This document shows, in pieces, positions 17,554 to 25,533 of a stretch of DNA of 64,000 nucleotides. Both the position numbers and the translations under genes were made by a program. Origin of the DNA: Hyphococcus aureus. Lineage in GTDB: Bacteria > Pseudomonadota > Alphaproteobacteria > Caulobacterales > Parvularculaceae. Position 1 is the first letter of the stretch. Each line of letters opens with the position of its first letter. The notes under the pieces were generated by a model. It was not told where the DNA came from, ran no database searches, and worked only from the letters and a program-made list of their open reading frames with translations. The stretch covers positions 1,240,001-1,304,000 of the forward strand of contig NZ_JBHRSH010000002.1 in assembly GCF_042643165.1 (NCBI RefSeq), read 5' to 3'.

Positions 17554-19242
17554 ATGCGCGTTGATATCGACAAACAGGATATTGCGAACGCCCTAGCCGA
17601 CACGCGGAAAAAATTCGACCGCGCCAAGGCCGGGTTGATCATATCGTTCAACCTTCTTGGTGTTGTTTTCTGCGCCGCCATGTTCGGGCTTTGGCGCGCC
17701 GTCACGGCGATTACGGCGACGGCGCCAGCATTGTCCGTGGACGGCGTTCTTAACGCCTTTCATGAAAATCCCGCGCCGTTTTACCTGTTCTGCGCCAGCG
17801 CGTCTTTCGCCATCGCCGCCATCCTGACGGCCGTCGCCATCTTCAAGGCGCGCCGCAAGCGCGCCGCCGCGCACAAGGAAGAGGCCTTAAATCACAGCCT
17901 GAACGCCGGGCGTTTCGAGTTCATTTTCTCCGCTGAAAAGCTGACGATCATGGGTCCGCTCGCCGTGAAGAAAATCAGCTGGCAAAACATCAGGGCGATC
18001 GAAAAACGAAAATCCAGCATCGTCTTCCACCGCAAGGACGGCGGATATGATTTCATCCCGAAAAACGTCATTCCCAATGACAATTTCTATGACCTGATGA
18101 TGGTGAAACATGGGAGCCTCATCAACAAGGCGTGCCCCTATGAAGAGGCGCATCTCGCAAAGCCCTTGAGCATCGTCTATGAGGCCGTGCGCGGCGATCT
18201 GGACGATTATTATGCGCAATATTTCAAAAAGCGCGACGGCAAGCTTTTTTTCATCCGGCGGCTTTGCGCATGGAAGCCCTGGGCGCCGTTCCTGTTCCTG
18301 ACCTTCGCCGCGCTCGCCGTCGCAAGCGGCTTTGTCGCGTTTCAAACCTACAGTCTGGTTCAGGCTGGCGCCGCCATCGCCGCCGCGCTCGCGGCTGGCG
18401 CGATCCTGGTGACCAAGTCGAGCTATTTCCGCGGGCCCGCACATCCGTTCCGCAAAAACGCCGACTGGCCCTATGCACAAACCGATCTGACGACGGTGAG
18501 CCTTAACAAGGAAGGCGTCTTTCATGCGCGTCACGGCGCGACCGACATCATCAAATGGGGCGCCTTCAGCGGATATGCTGAATCAAAACGCTTCGGCTAT
18601 CTCGTCATCGCGCCGAAACAGGTGATCGCTCTGCCCAAACGCGCCTTCCTCAACAAGGCTCATTTTGAAGATTTCACGCTTTACGCCAAACGCAACATCA
18701 CCCTTGCCAAGAAACAAAAGAGCGATGCGGAACACGGACGGATGATGCGCTCCCTCGGCGACAAAGAGGCGCAACAACAACTGCCCGCCCCTGTCCCAAA
18801 AGCAGTGGCGGCGCCAACGCAAAAACCCCGCCCGGCTCCCGCAGTGGCGGCGATGGCGAGACCTGGCCCGTCGCCGCAAGCAGCGCCGGCGCAAGTGAAA
18901 CCGCAAATCAAACCGGCGCCCAAAGGCGCGCAAGCAAAGCCTTCTCCAAAGCCCGCGCCTCAAACCGCCCCAGCGAAACCTGCGCTCGTTAAACCCGCGC
19001 AAACGCCCACACAGGCGCGCCCCGCCCAACAACAAGCGGCTCCCACGCCTGAAGCGCCGGAAAAACCGCAAACGTCAAAACCGGTGAAAAAACCTGCGCC
19101 GAAAATGCCTTCGGAAACCGCGGCGATTTTGAACTCAGCCCTGAAAAAGGCCGCGCAACTGGAAGCCAAGGCGAAGCAACAAGAGGCGGCGTCAGCGCAG
19201 CAAGCCGAAACGCCGCCAGAGAAGAAAACCGCCGCGGAATAA
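17554..19242 (+). CDS. Membrane protein with two YcxB-like domains and an Ala/Pro/Lys-rich tail
   Basis: 562 residues. Two similar halves are visible: a pair of membrane helices (about 26-48 and 76-98; then 243-264 and 268-286), each followed by a cytoplasmic beta-rich domain (about 120-182, FEFIFSAEKLTIMGPLAVKKISW; about 312-378, TVSLNKEGVFHARHGATDIIKW). These resemble the YcxB-like C-terminal domain. From residue 405 to the end the chain is low-complexity Ala/Pro/Lys/Gln, likely disordered, finishing in a short helix rich in Lys/Ala/Glu. Function is unknown; the tail could reach peptidoglycan or a partner. The end is two bases from the convergent amidohydrolase stop. Confidence 0.78.
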   Translation: MRVDIDKQDIANALADTRKKFDRAKAGLIISFNLLGVVFCAAMFGLWRAVTAITATAPALSVDGVLNAFHENPAPFYLFCASASFAIAAILTAVAIFKARRKRAAAHKEEALNHSLNAGRFEFIFSAEKLTIMGPLAVKKISWQNIRAIEKRKSSIVFHRKDGGYDFIPKNVIPNDNFYDLMMVKHGSLINKACPYEEAHLAKPLSIVYEAVRGDLDDYYAQYFKKRDGKLFFIRRLCAWKPWAPFLFLTFAALAVASGFVAFQTYSLVQAGAAIAAALAAGAILVTKSSYFRGPAHPFRKNADWPYAQTDLTTVSLNKEGVFHARHGATDIIKWGAFSGYAESKRFGYLVIAPKQVIALPKRAFLNKAHFEDFTLYAKRNITLAKKQKSDAEHGRMMRSLGDKEAQQQLPAPVPKAVAAPTQKPRPAPAVAAMARPGPSPQAAPAQVKPQIKPAPKGAQAKPSPKPAPQTAPAKPALVKPAQTPTQARPAQQQAAPTPEAPEKPQTSKPVKKPAPKMPSETAAILNSALKKAAQLEAKAKQQEAASAQQAETPPEKKTAAE

Positions 19243-19243
19243 A

Positions 19244-20716
19244 TTAAAGATCGCGCAGCATGGCGATGGCCCGCCGCGCCGACCGCGGGATCGATGTTTG
19301 CGTCGCGCCTTCGCGCAACTCTGCAAGCTTGCTTTTGTCGAGCCACTTGCCGCCGATCATCACCGCTGATGGATTTTCAATGACGCTGACATCGCGCAAG
19401 GGGTCGCCGTCGACGAGGATTAAATTCGCGCGATATCCGGGGGCGATGACGCCCGTCTTTTCAAAACTCAGGATTGAACCCGCATTGACGGTGGCGGTTT
19501 GAAGCGCCTCATAGGGCGTCAGCCCCGCCTTAACGAGTAATTCCAATTCGCGCGTCATGACCGATCCCGGCAGGTTGGTGAAGATGCCCGCATCCGTACC
19601 GGCGACGAGCGGAACGCCGGCGTCATGCAGGGCCTTTGTCGCCTTCAGATAGAACGCCGCCCGGGGCGCTTCGCGCGGGGCCGGGTCCATGCCGCTCCAA
19701 AATTCGTAGGTGCCGCTATCAAGCATTTTCAAGAGCGGGTTAATCGTGTCCGCACCGGGGCGGTTCAGATAAGCGCCTTTTGATTCCGCCACGCGCACCA
19801 GATTGTCATGGGCGATCAGCGTTGGCGTCACCGCCTCGCCGGATGCGGCGATCTTTTCGGCAAGCTCATCCATCGCCGCCTCGTCCAGCTGATCGCGCAG
19901 CCCATGCCAGACGATCGATTCCACATGCTCGATGGTGGTGAAGCCGCGCCCCAGCGATTCTTCAAAGGCAATGTCGAAAGGTTTCTCGTATGGAACCCCG
20001 GCGGCGCGCACGCCTTCGGGCGTGTGTCCCGAAATGCTCATGCCGCGTTTCGCCGCTTCGTCGGTGACAGCGTCATAGGCTTCACGGTGAAGATTTGAAT
20101 AGACTTTGAGGGCGCGATAGCCCTGCTCATATTGTTTGGCGACCGCCGCCCTTGCTTCTTCTGCGGTGACGACAAGCTGATGATTGTCCTGCTGATTCTG
20201 ACCCGGGCTGTTCAAAATAGGCCCCGTGGTGATGAAATCAGGCCCGAGAATGCGTCCCTCCTCGATCCGCTTTTGCAGCGGCAGGTGAAACGGCATGCCT
20301 GACATATTGCGCACGCCCGTCACCCCATGGGCGAGATAACCGGCTAGCTCCGCTTCGTCCCAGATGTGGACATGAGCGTCGATCAGGCCCGGCATCAACG
20401 TTTTGCCGCCGCCATCGATGTGAACGATATCATCCGCCTTCAGATCATCGGGGAGCGCAATTGCGCTTGCATCGCCAAATCCTGCGATCACACCATCAAT
20501 AACCAAAAGCGATTGCGGCGCACTCTCAGTTTCCGCCTCACCCTGCGCCACACTCTGCGCCATGGTGAGAATGCTGACATTATCGATCTGGATAGCGCGC
20601 GGCGCCGCCTTTAGCGGCGTTAATGCGCGCGGATAACCCGTAGCGGCAATCCCGAGCCATATCGCCGCCGCAACCAATAAAATTCCAATCGCCCCAAGGC
20701 CCCGCCGCACATTCAT
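19244..20716 (-). CDS. Exported or anchored amidohydrolase-family protein (imidazolonepropionase-like)
   Basis: 490 residues from the ATG at 20716, which has a purine-rich GGGAAGG upstream; the frame stays open to 20992, but that stretch overlaps the divergent gene and looks non-coding. An N-terminal hydrophobic segment (IGILLVAAAIWLGIAA) marks export or anchoring. The metal-dependent hydrolase domain shows LMPGLIDAHVHIWDEAE (HxH), GISGHTPEGV, FTTIEHVES, VAGTDAG and a C-terminal MIGGKWL. It probably hydrolyses a cyclic amide or peptide (prolidase/imidazolonepropionase-like clan); the substrate is unknown. Divergent from the gallate-dioxygenase-type gene. Confidence 0.88.
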   Translation of the reverse strand: MNVRRGLGAIGILLVAAAIWLGIAATGYPRALTPLKAAPRAIQIDNVSILTMAQSVAQGEAETESAPQSLLVIDGVIAGFGDASAIALPDDLKADDIVHIDGGGKTLMPGLIDAHVHIWDEAELAGYLAHGVTGVRNMSGMPFHLPLQKRIEEGRILGPDFITTGPILNSPGQNQQDNHQLVVTAEEARAAVAKQYEQGYRALKVYSNLHREAYDAVTDEAAKRGMSISGHTPEGVRAAGVPYEKPFDIAFEESLGRGFTTIEHVESIVWHGLRDQLDEAAMDELAEKIAASGEAVTPTLIAHDNLVRVAESKGAYLNRPGADTINPLLKMLDSGTYEFWSGMDPAPREAPRAAFYLKATKALHDAGVPLVAGTDAGIFTNLPGSVMTRELELLVKAGLTPYEALQTATVNAGSILSFEKTGVIAPGYRANLILVDGDPLRDVSVIENPSAVMIGGKWLDKSKLAELREGATQTSIPRSARRAIAMLRDL

Positions 20717-20888
20717 TATTTTTCCTTCCCTGTCGGGGCTGCCCCCCGCCCGCTTTATTGCGGAAAATCTATTTAGGAAGAGAAATGCGCTCTGTGAAGG
20801 TGGCGCCCTCACTAATAGCGTTTGCGCCGCATTTCCGAAGCAGCCATCCATGCGGTAAGCATGGGTTGAAAAAACAGGGAGAAACATT

Positions 20889-22184
20889 ATGGCCAGGATC
20901 GTCGGCGGGATCGCCACATCGCACACGCCCACTATTTCTTTCGCACAAGACGCGGGGAAACAGAACGATCCCGTTTGGGCGCCGATCTTCAAAGGCTATG
21001 AGCCGGTGCAGGACTGGCTCGCCGAGACAAAGCCTGATGTTCTTTTCTACATCTACAATGATCACATGACGTCGTTTTTCATCGACCATTATTCTCATTT
21101 CACTCTTGGCGTCGGCGACGAATATTATTCAGCCGATGAAGGCGGCGGGCCGCGCGCGATCCCACCAATAAAGGGCGACCCGGCGCTGGCCGAACATATT
21201 GCAAAAGGTCTGGTTGCGGATGAATTCGATATCTCCACCTTCCAGAACAAAGGCCTCGATCACGGCTGCTTCTCACCGCTCGGGTTGCTGTTGCCCCATG
21301 AAAACGGTTGGCCGCTGAAACTGATCCCGTTTCAGGTGGGGGTCTTGCAATTTCCGGCGCCGACCATGCGCCGTTGCTACAAGCTCGGTCAGGCGATCCG
21401 CCGCGCGATCCAACACTATCCCGAAGACATCAAGGTTGCGATCGCCGGCACGGGCGGACTGTCGCATCAGGTCCATGGCGAACGCTGCGGGTTCAACAAC
21501 ACGCCATGGGATATGGAGTTCATGGAGCGTCTTGAAAAAGACCCCGAGGGGCTGCTCGACATGACCCATGCCGAGCTCGCCGAACTTGGCGGACTTGAAG
21601 GCGCCGAAATTGTCATGTGGATGATTATGCGCGGCGCGCTCTCGAAAAAAGTTGAGACGACGCACAAGGCTTATTATCTGCCTTCCATGTGCGCGATCGC
21701 AAATATGGTGATTGAAGAGCGCTCCGACGAAAAACCGGAAGAAATGGACGCGGCCTATCTGAAGCGCATTAACCACCAAGTCGCGGGCGTCGAAAAACTC
21801 GACGGCACCTATCCTTTCACCATAGGTCGCGGGGTGAAAGCATTCCGTCTCAACAACTATCTGCACAGTCTGGTGGAGCCGGCGCATCGCAAGCTCTTTC
21901 TCGATGATCCGGAAAAAAGCTTTGAGCAAGCGGGGCTCACCGAAGAAGAAAAAACCCTGGTGCGCGAACGCGACTGGCGCGGGCTTATCCACTATGGCGT
22001 GATCTTTTTCATGCTGGAAAAACTCGGCGCCGTGGTCGGCACGTCAAACCTGCATATCTACGCCGCCATGCGCGGCGAAACGCTGGAGGACTTCCAGAAA
22101 ACCCGTAACGCACAGATCATGTATTCCGTGGCCGGAACAGATAAAGGGAAAACCGACTGGGATAATAAAGAGCCGGCGAAATAG
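20889..22184 (+). CDS. desB: Gallate dioxygenase-type extradiol ring-cleavage enzyme
   Basis: 431 residues. N-terminal about 280 residues are a LigB-type class III extradiol dioxygenase domain with GGIATSHTPTI (metal His at residue 12) and YNDHMTSFF holding the second histidine; LDHGCFSPL and GTGGLSHQVHGERCG follow. The C-terminal 130 residues match the LigA-type small subunit (EPAHRKLFLDDPEKSFEQAGLT). The fused LigB-LigA layout at about 420 residues is that of gallate dioxygenase (DesB/GalA), which opens gallate using Fe(II). A protocatechuate 4,5-dioxygenase-like activity is an alternative. No other aromatic-pathway genes are near. A GGGAGAA site precedes the ATG. Confidence 0.87.
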   Translation: MARIVGGIATSHTPTISFAQDAGKQNDPVWAPIFKGYEPVQDWLAETKPDVLFYIYNDHMTSFFIDHYSHFTLGVGDEYYSADEGGGPRAIPPIKGDPALAEHIAKGLVADEFDISTFQNKGLDHGCFSPLGLLLPHENGWPLKLIPFQVGVLQFPAPTMRRCYKLGQAIRRAIQHYPEDIKVAIAGTGGLSHQVHGERCGFNNTPWDMEFMERLEKDPEGLLDMTHAELAELGGLEGAEIVMWMIMRGALSKKVETTHKAYYLPSMCAIANMVIEERSDEKPEEMDAAYLKRINHQVAGVEKLDGTYPFTIGRGVKAFRLNNYLHSLVEPAHRKLFLDDPEKSFEQAGLTEEEKTLVRERDWRGLIHYGVIFFMLEKLGAVVGTSNLHIYAAMRGETLEDFQKTRNAQIMYSVAGTDKGKTDWDNKEPAK

Positions 22185-22192
22185 ACCGCTGT

Positions 22193-22777
22193 CTAATCGT
22201 CTTCCGGCGGCGGCGGCATATCGTCAGGCGGTGGGGGCGCCGAGGCTTTGCCCAGCGGCGGACCGCGCCGTTCCATGCGTCCGTCTTTCCATTTCTTGCG
22301 CCGTTCGGCCCTGCGTTCATTTGCGGTGTCGATAAGGCGCTTGCGCTCCTCAGCGGGAAGGCTTTCAAAGGCGCTCATAAAGGCTTGGTTGAAGGCGTCG
22401 CGCTGGCGCTGCTGCACCACGTCGATTTCCTTCAGCTTCGCCGTAATCGCCGCCTCATCCCATTCCTGCGCGCTCATAAGCACGCCAAGCTCGCGGCGAA
22501 GAGCGCCGACCTCGCCATGGCTCGACCGCATGACGGGAAGTTGCTCGCGGAAGGCGCTGCGAAAACGCTCGCGCAACTCCGGCGACAGCTCTTCCGCGTA
22601 GCGCATAATCTTGAAGGGATCTTCAAAACCGCCACGGGGACCGCGCTCGCCGGTGTGATGCGGGGGACCGTCACCGCCGGCGATCATCCGGCCGGAGACA
22701 TGACCGAGCGCAAAAATATTGACCGCGAGCGACAAAAATAAAAGCGCGGCCAGTCCAATGATTACTCCGCGTCCCAT
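22193..22777 (-). CDS. Periplasmic heavy-metal-sensor-like protein (CnrX/Spy type)
   Basis: 194 residues: one N-terminal membrane helix (about 4-27), a His/Gly-rich linker (GPPHHTGERGPRGG), then a four-helix periplasmic domain of the metal-resistance/CpxP-Spy type (LSPELRERFRSAFREQLPVM, ELGVLMSAQEWD, LPAEERKRLIDTANERR), and a Pro/Asp-rich end. In CnrYXH-type systems such a protein senses metal and releases the sigma factor through the anti-sigma. It overlaps the anti-sigma-like gene by 16 bases, strongly suggesting such a role here. The metal is not predictable. Confidence 0.82.
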   Translation of the reverse strand: MGRGVIIGLAALLFLSLAVNIFALGHVSGRMIAGGDGPPHHTGERGPRGGFEDPFKIMRYAEELSPELRERFRSAFREQLPVMRSSHGEVGALRRELGVLMSAQEWDEAAITAKLKEIDVVQQRQRDAFNQAFMSAFESLPAEERKRLIDTANERRAERRKKWKDGRMERRGPPLGKASAPPPPDDMPPPPEDD

Positions 22778-23238
22778 GAAAGGCCTCCGTCGTCGCTAAG
22801 CTCGCCAAGGGCGAGATCGTCCATATAGGCGAGCGCTTCATATTCCGGCGTCAACGTTTCCTGCGCGGAAGCGCTCATCACGCCGGACGCCATGCCGAGC
22901 GCGCCAATGCCGGCCAGCGCGCCAGCGGGCGCAAGACGCATGACCGGCGCAAGGCTGCGCAGAAAATCAAACAGGCCGGCTTGCGCTTTTGGCGGCTGAT
23001 AATTCGCCATGACGCGGTTCATCAGATCTTCGCTCATGCGCGGCGCTGTCGCCGCATTCAAAAACCCGTCCAGCGTGCGCGCTTCAGCAAGGACAGCCGC
23101 AGCTTCATTCGTATCGAGAATGTCAGCGAACTCGGCACGGCGCTCCGCTGGCCAGCGCGCCGGATCTCCGCCGAAAGCATCGGCGCAAAATTGCAACGCT
23201 TCGAGGCGTTCAGTTGATATGGGCGCCATGTTCATCAT
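22762..23238 (-). CDS. Putative anti-sigma factor
   Basis: 158 residues. The N-terminal 80 residues are cytoplasmic and helical (RLEALQFCADAFGGDPARWP), the central LAPAGALAGIGALGMASGVMSA is a likely membrane helix, and the C-terminus is short and acidic. It overlaps the sigma factor gene by 29 bases and the metal-sensor gene by 16 bases. Sequence alone shows no zinc anti-sigma motif (HxxxCxxC), so the call rests on size, topology and position. In-frame ATGs at 23238, 23235 and 23229 are all possible starts. Confidence 0.7.
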   Translation of the reverse strand: MMNMAPISTERLEALQFCADAFGGDPARWPAERRAEFADILDTNEAAAVLAEARTLDGFLNAATAPRMSEDLMNRVMANYQPPKAQAGLFDFLRSLAPVMRLAPAGALAGIGALGMASGVMSASAQETLTPEYEALAYMDDLALGELSDDGGLSWDAE

Positions 23239-23809
23239 CCATTTTCCCCATCAAATGCTCCCGCATGGGCGCAAGACTTGTTCGCAAAGCGCGCCGTCCC
23301 CGCGCCAACAGCGATTCCAGCGCCTCAACGCTGACATCCATAATCTCGGCCGCTTCAATATTGCTCATTTCCTGATAGTGGCAGAGCGTAATCGCAAGCT
23401 TTTGCCGCTCAGGCAGCTTCTCAAGCGCCTCGTCGATGGCGAAACGCCGCTCGGCTGCAAAAATTTTCTGGTCCTGCCGGTCGCCGCTGTCGGCGCGCTC
23501 GGGCGCAGCCTCTTCCGGCGCCTCGCGCTTCGTCTTGCGCAGCTGATCGAGGCAATAGTTCATGGCGATCCGATACAGCCATGTTTCAAATTTCGCGCCT
23601 TGTGGTTTCCATTTCCCCGCATGACGCCACAAGCGCAAGAAGGTCTCCTGCACCGCATCTTCTGCGGCGGCGGCGGAGCCAAGCATGCGATAGCTTGAGG
23701 CGTAAATCATCCGTGTATGCCTTTCCACAAGTTGCGCCGCCGCGGCTTTGTCGCCGAGACCCGCGCGCCGCACCAGCGCTTCATCGCTATCCGTTTCCTG
23801 CTTCAACAA
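23210..23809 (-). CDS. ECF RNA polymerase sigma factor
   Basis: 199 residues with sigma region 2 (MIYASSYRMLGSAAAAEDAV, then QETFLRLWRH; the -10 recognition helix) and region 4.2 (LEKLPERQKLAITL, then SNIEAAEIMDVSVEALESLL; a helix-turn-helix for the -35). Length and the lack of region 3 mark it as extracytoplasmic-function type. Overlap with the downstream anti-sigma-like gene and the metal sensor suggest control by an envelope or metal signal. The EF-hand gene 66 bases upstream on the same strand is a likely operon partner or target. Confidence 0.93.
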   Translation of the reverse strand: MLKQETDSDEALVRRAGLGDKAAAAQLVERHTRMIYASSYRMLGSAAAAEDAVQETFLRLWRHAGKWKPQGAKFETWLYRIAMNYCLDQLRKTKREAPEEAAPERADSGDRQDQKIFAAERRFAIDEALEKLPERQKLAITLCHYQEMSNIEAAEIMDVSVEALESLLARGRRALRTSLAPMREHLMGKMDDEHGAHIN

Positions 23810-23875
23810 AGCGCCGGTCTGGTTTTGCCCGGCGCCGCGCCCCCAGCAGGCGCAGCGCCAGAAAGTTATAGACGA

Positions 23876-24310
23876 TTAGTCTTTCTTGCCGCGACGGCCA
23901 TGATGACCGCGGCGGGAACGCTGTTCGTCCTCACTCAGGACGCCATTGCCGTCCTTGTCCATTTTGTCGAACCGTTCCTGAGCCGCGTTGACATATTCGG
24001 TGCGGTCAACAACGCCATCGCCGTTTTTATCGGGATTGCGCTCGGCGCGCCATTCTTCGCGTTTGGTTTCATGAAACGCTTTCATTTCGTCCTTGGTGAC
24101 CGCGCCGTCGCCGTCAGCGTCAGCGTCGGCGATAAACTGCGCATGCTTGTCGGACATTTCATCCGCCGTCAGGACGCCGTCGCCGTTTACATCCATGCGA
24201 TCCCAATGACCGCTCCAGCGGCCTTCACCTTTGCCATCGGCTGCGAGCGCGCTTGCGGCGATAAGAGCCGCGCCGGCCGCAGCGATAGAGCCAATCATGA
24301 TCTTCTTCAT
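23876..24310 (-). CDS. Exported EF-hand calcium-binding protein
   Basis: 144 residues with a signal peptide (MIGSIAAAGAALIAASALAA) and four canonical EF-hand loops at about 40-51, 64-75, 94-105 and 118-129, each with Asp/Asn at positions 1, 3 and 5 and Glu at 12 (DVNGDGVLTADE and similar). The C-terminus is a Arg/His/Gly-rich tail that could bind metal or polyanion. It is first in the leftward group with the sigma factor, anti-sigma and metal sensor. A periplasmic calcium buffer or sensor is the simplest reading. Confidence 0.88.
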   Translation of the reverse strand: MKKIMIGSIAAAGAALIAASALAADGKGEGRWSGHWDRMDVNGDGVLTADEMSDKHAQFIADADADGDGAVTKDEMKAFHETKREEWRAERNPDKNGDGVVDRTEYVNAAQERFDKMDKDGNGVLSEDEQRSRRGHHGRRGKKD

Positions 24311-24360
24311 AAAGGGGTTTCCTTTTCCAGGTTTTCGCCTTCCAGCACCCCTTTAACGGC

Positions 24361-25533
24361 TCAGCGCCGAAAATCCGTCGCGAGACCTTGCGTATAACCC
24401 TGCTCATCGGCGAACGCCTTGGCGAGGGAGCTTTCCACCGTCTCGAGCCGGGCCGCCGGAAGCCGCGGCGCAGCCGGGTCAGAAGAGGAGATTTCGTAAG
24501 TATTTCCAGCACTTGCCGCATCCATATCAGCCAGTGCGATAACTCTTTTTCGGGCGGGCGACCAGGCGCAGCTGGTCACACGGCCCTGGGGTTTTCCGTC
24601 GCCGAAAACCGCCGCTCCGGGCGAGGCCTGCTCGGCGTCAATGGCGAAGGCGCGCAGGCGCCGCCGAGGCTTCCCGGCCTTTTCCAGCAAGGCCCGCCTT
24701 CCATTGAACCAGCCGCGATCAAGGGGCGCGAGATGGGCAAGGCCCAGCTCCTCCGGCGTTCGCGGGCTCGCCCCGGCCCGGCCCGCCGGGGTGAAGTCGA
24801 GGCCCGGGCGCGGCGCACCGGCCTCAAGGCGCAACACCTCAAGCGCGTCGAGACCGATAGGCGCGCCGGCGCCGCGGCGGATAATGCGCTCCCAGATGGT
24901 CAGCGCCTCCTCTTTCGGGAAGATCAACTCGACGCCCGGCATGGCGCCGAACTGGATCGGCCGCGCAGCGGTTTCAACGCCGCGAAGCACGCCAGAGGCC
25001 GCTGTCGTTTCATTGACCGATTTCAGACCCGCGGCGGAAAGAACGCCCGCCGTCTGGGGCCCGAAGATACCAAGTGCGGCGACATCGCCAGAAATATCAT
25101 TCGCCTCCACCGCCATGCCGCGCGAAGCGAGTGCGATGTGACGCGCATGCGGCGCCGGCAATGTCAAAAGAAAGAGATCATCGGATAGCCGTGAGACCTC
25201 CGCAAGGTCGATCACGTAACCGGCGTCATTGAGCATCAATCCGCGAGCGCTTTCGCCCACATGCAGATTGACGGCCGGCGCCGTCGTCAGACGGCCAAGA
25301 AACTCCGCCGCTTCGGCGCCGCGCACCGCATAGCGCGCAAGCGGCCCGAGATCGGCGAGCGCTGCGCCGGATTTCGCCGTTTCATACTCATTCGAAACAG
25401 AGGAATAAACGCGCGCCGCCGTCCAGCCATTAATGGTCGTCCAGAGATTGGCTTCGCTCTCGGACGCAACAGCCGAAAAAAGCGGCGTCGGGCGCGGCGC
25501 GTCAGTGAAAAAATCTTCCGCTGGAAAAATCAT
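24361..25533 (-). CDS. GcvT/YgfZ-like folate-binding protein
   Basis: 390 residues resembling the T-protein of the glycine cleavage system and its YgfZ/dimethylglycine-dehydrogenase relatives. N-terminal EYETAKSGAALADLGPLARYAVRG, then LMLNDAGYVIDLAEVSRLSDD, GIFGPQTAGVLSAAG and GLDALEVLRLEAGAPRPG all align with the family. It lacks the glycine-cleavage neighbours and overlaps the FAD oxidoreductase gene by four bases. In sarcosine and dimethylglycine dehydrogenases this domain takes one-carbon units from an FAD domain onto tetrahydrofolate, so a demethylating role is a plausible inference. Confidence 0.8.
   Translation of the reverse strand: MIFPAEDFFTDAPRPTPLFSAVASESEANLWTTINGWTAARVYSSVSNEYETAKSGAALADLGPLARYAVRGAEAAEFLGRLTTAPAVNLHVGESARGLMLNDAGYVIDLAEVSRLSDDLFLLTLPAPHARHIALASRGMAVEANDISGDVAALGIFGPQTAGVLSAAGLKSVNETTAASGVLRGVETAARPIQFGAMPGVELIFPKEEALTIWERIIRRGAGAPIGLDALEVLRLEAGAPRPGLDFTPAGRAGASPRTPEELGLAHLAPLDRGWFNGRRALLEKAGKPRRRLRAFAIDAEQASPGAAVFGDGKPQGRVTSCAWSPARKRVIALADMDAASAGNTYEISSSDPAAPRLPAARLETVESSLAKAFADEQGYTQGLATDFRR

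Noticed and set aside
20717..20992. N-terminal extension of the amidohydrolase frame
   Set aside because: It covers the divergent promoter and the start of the dioxygenase gene; a signal anchor begins at 20716.
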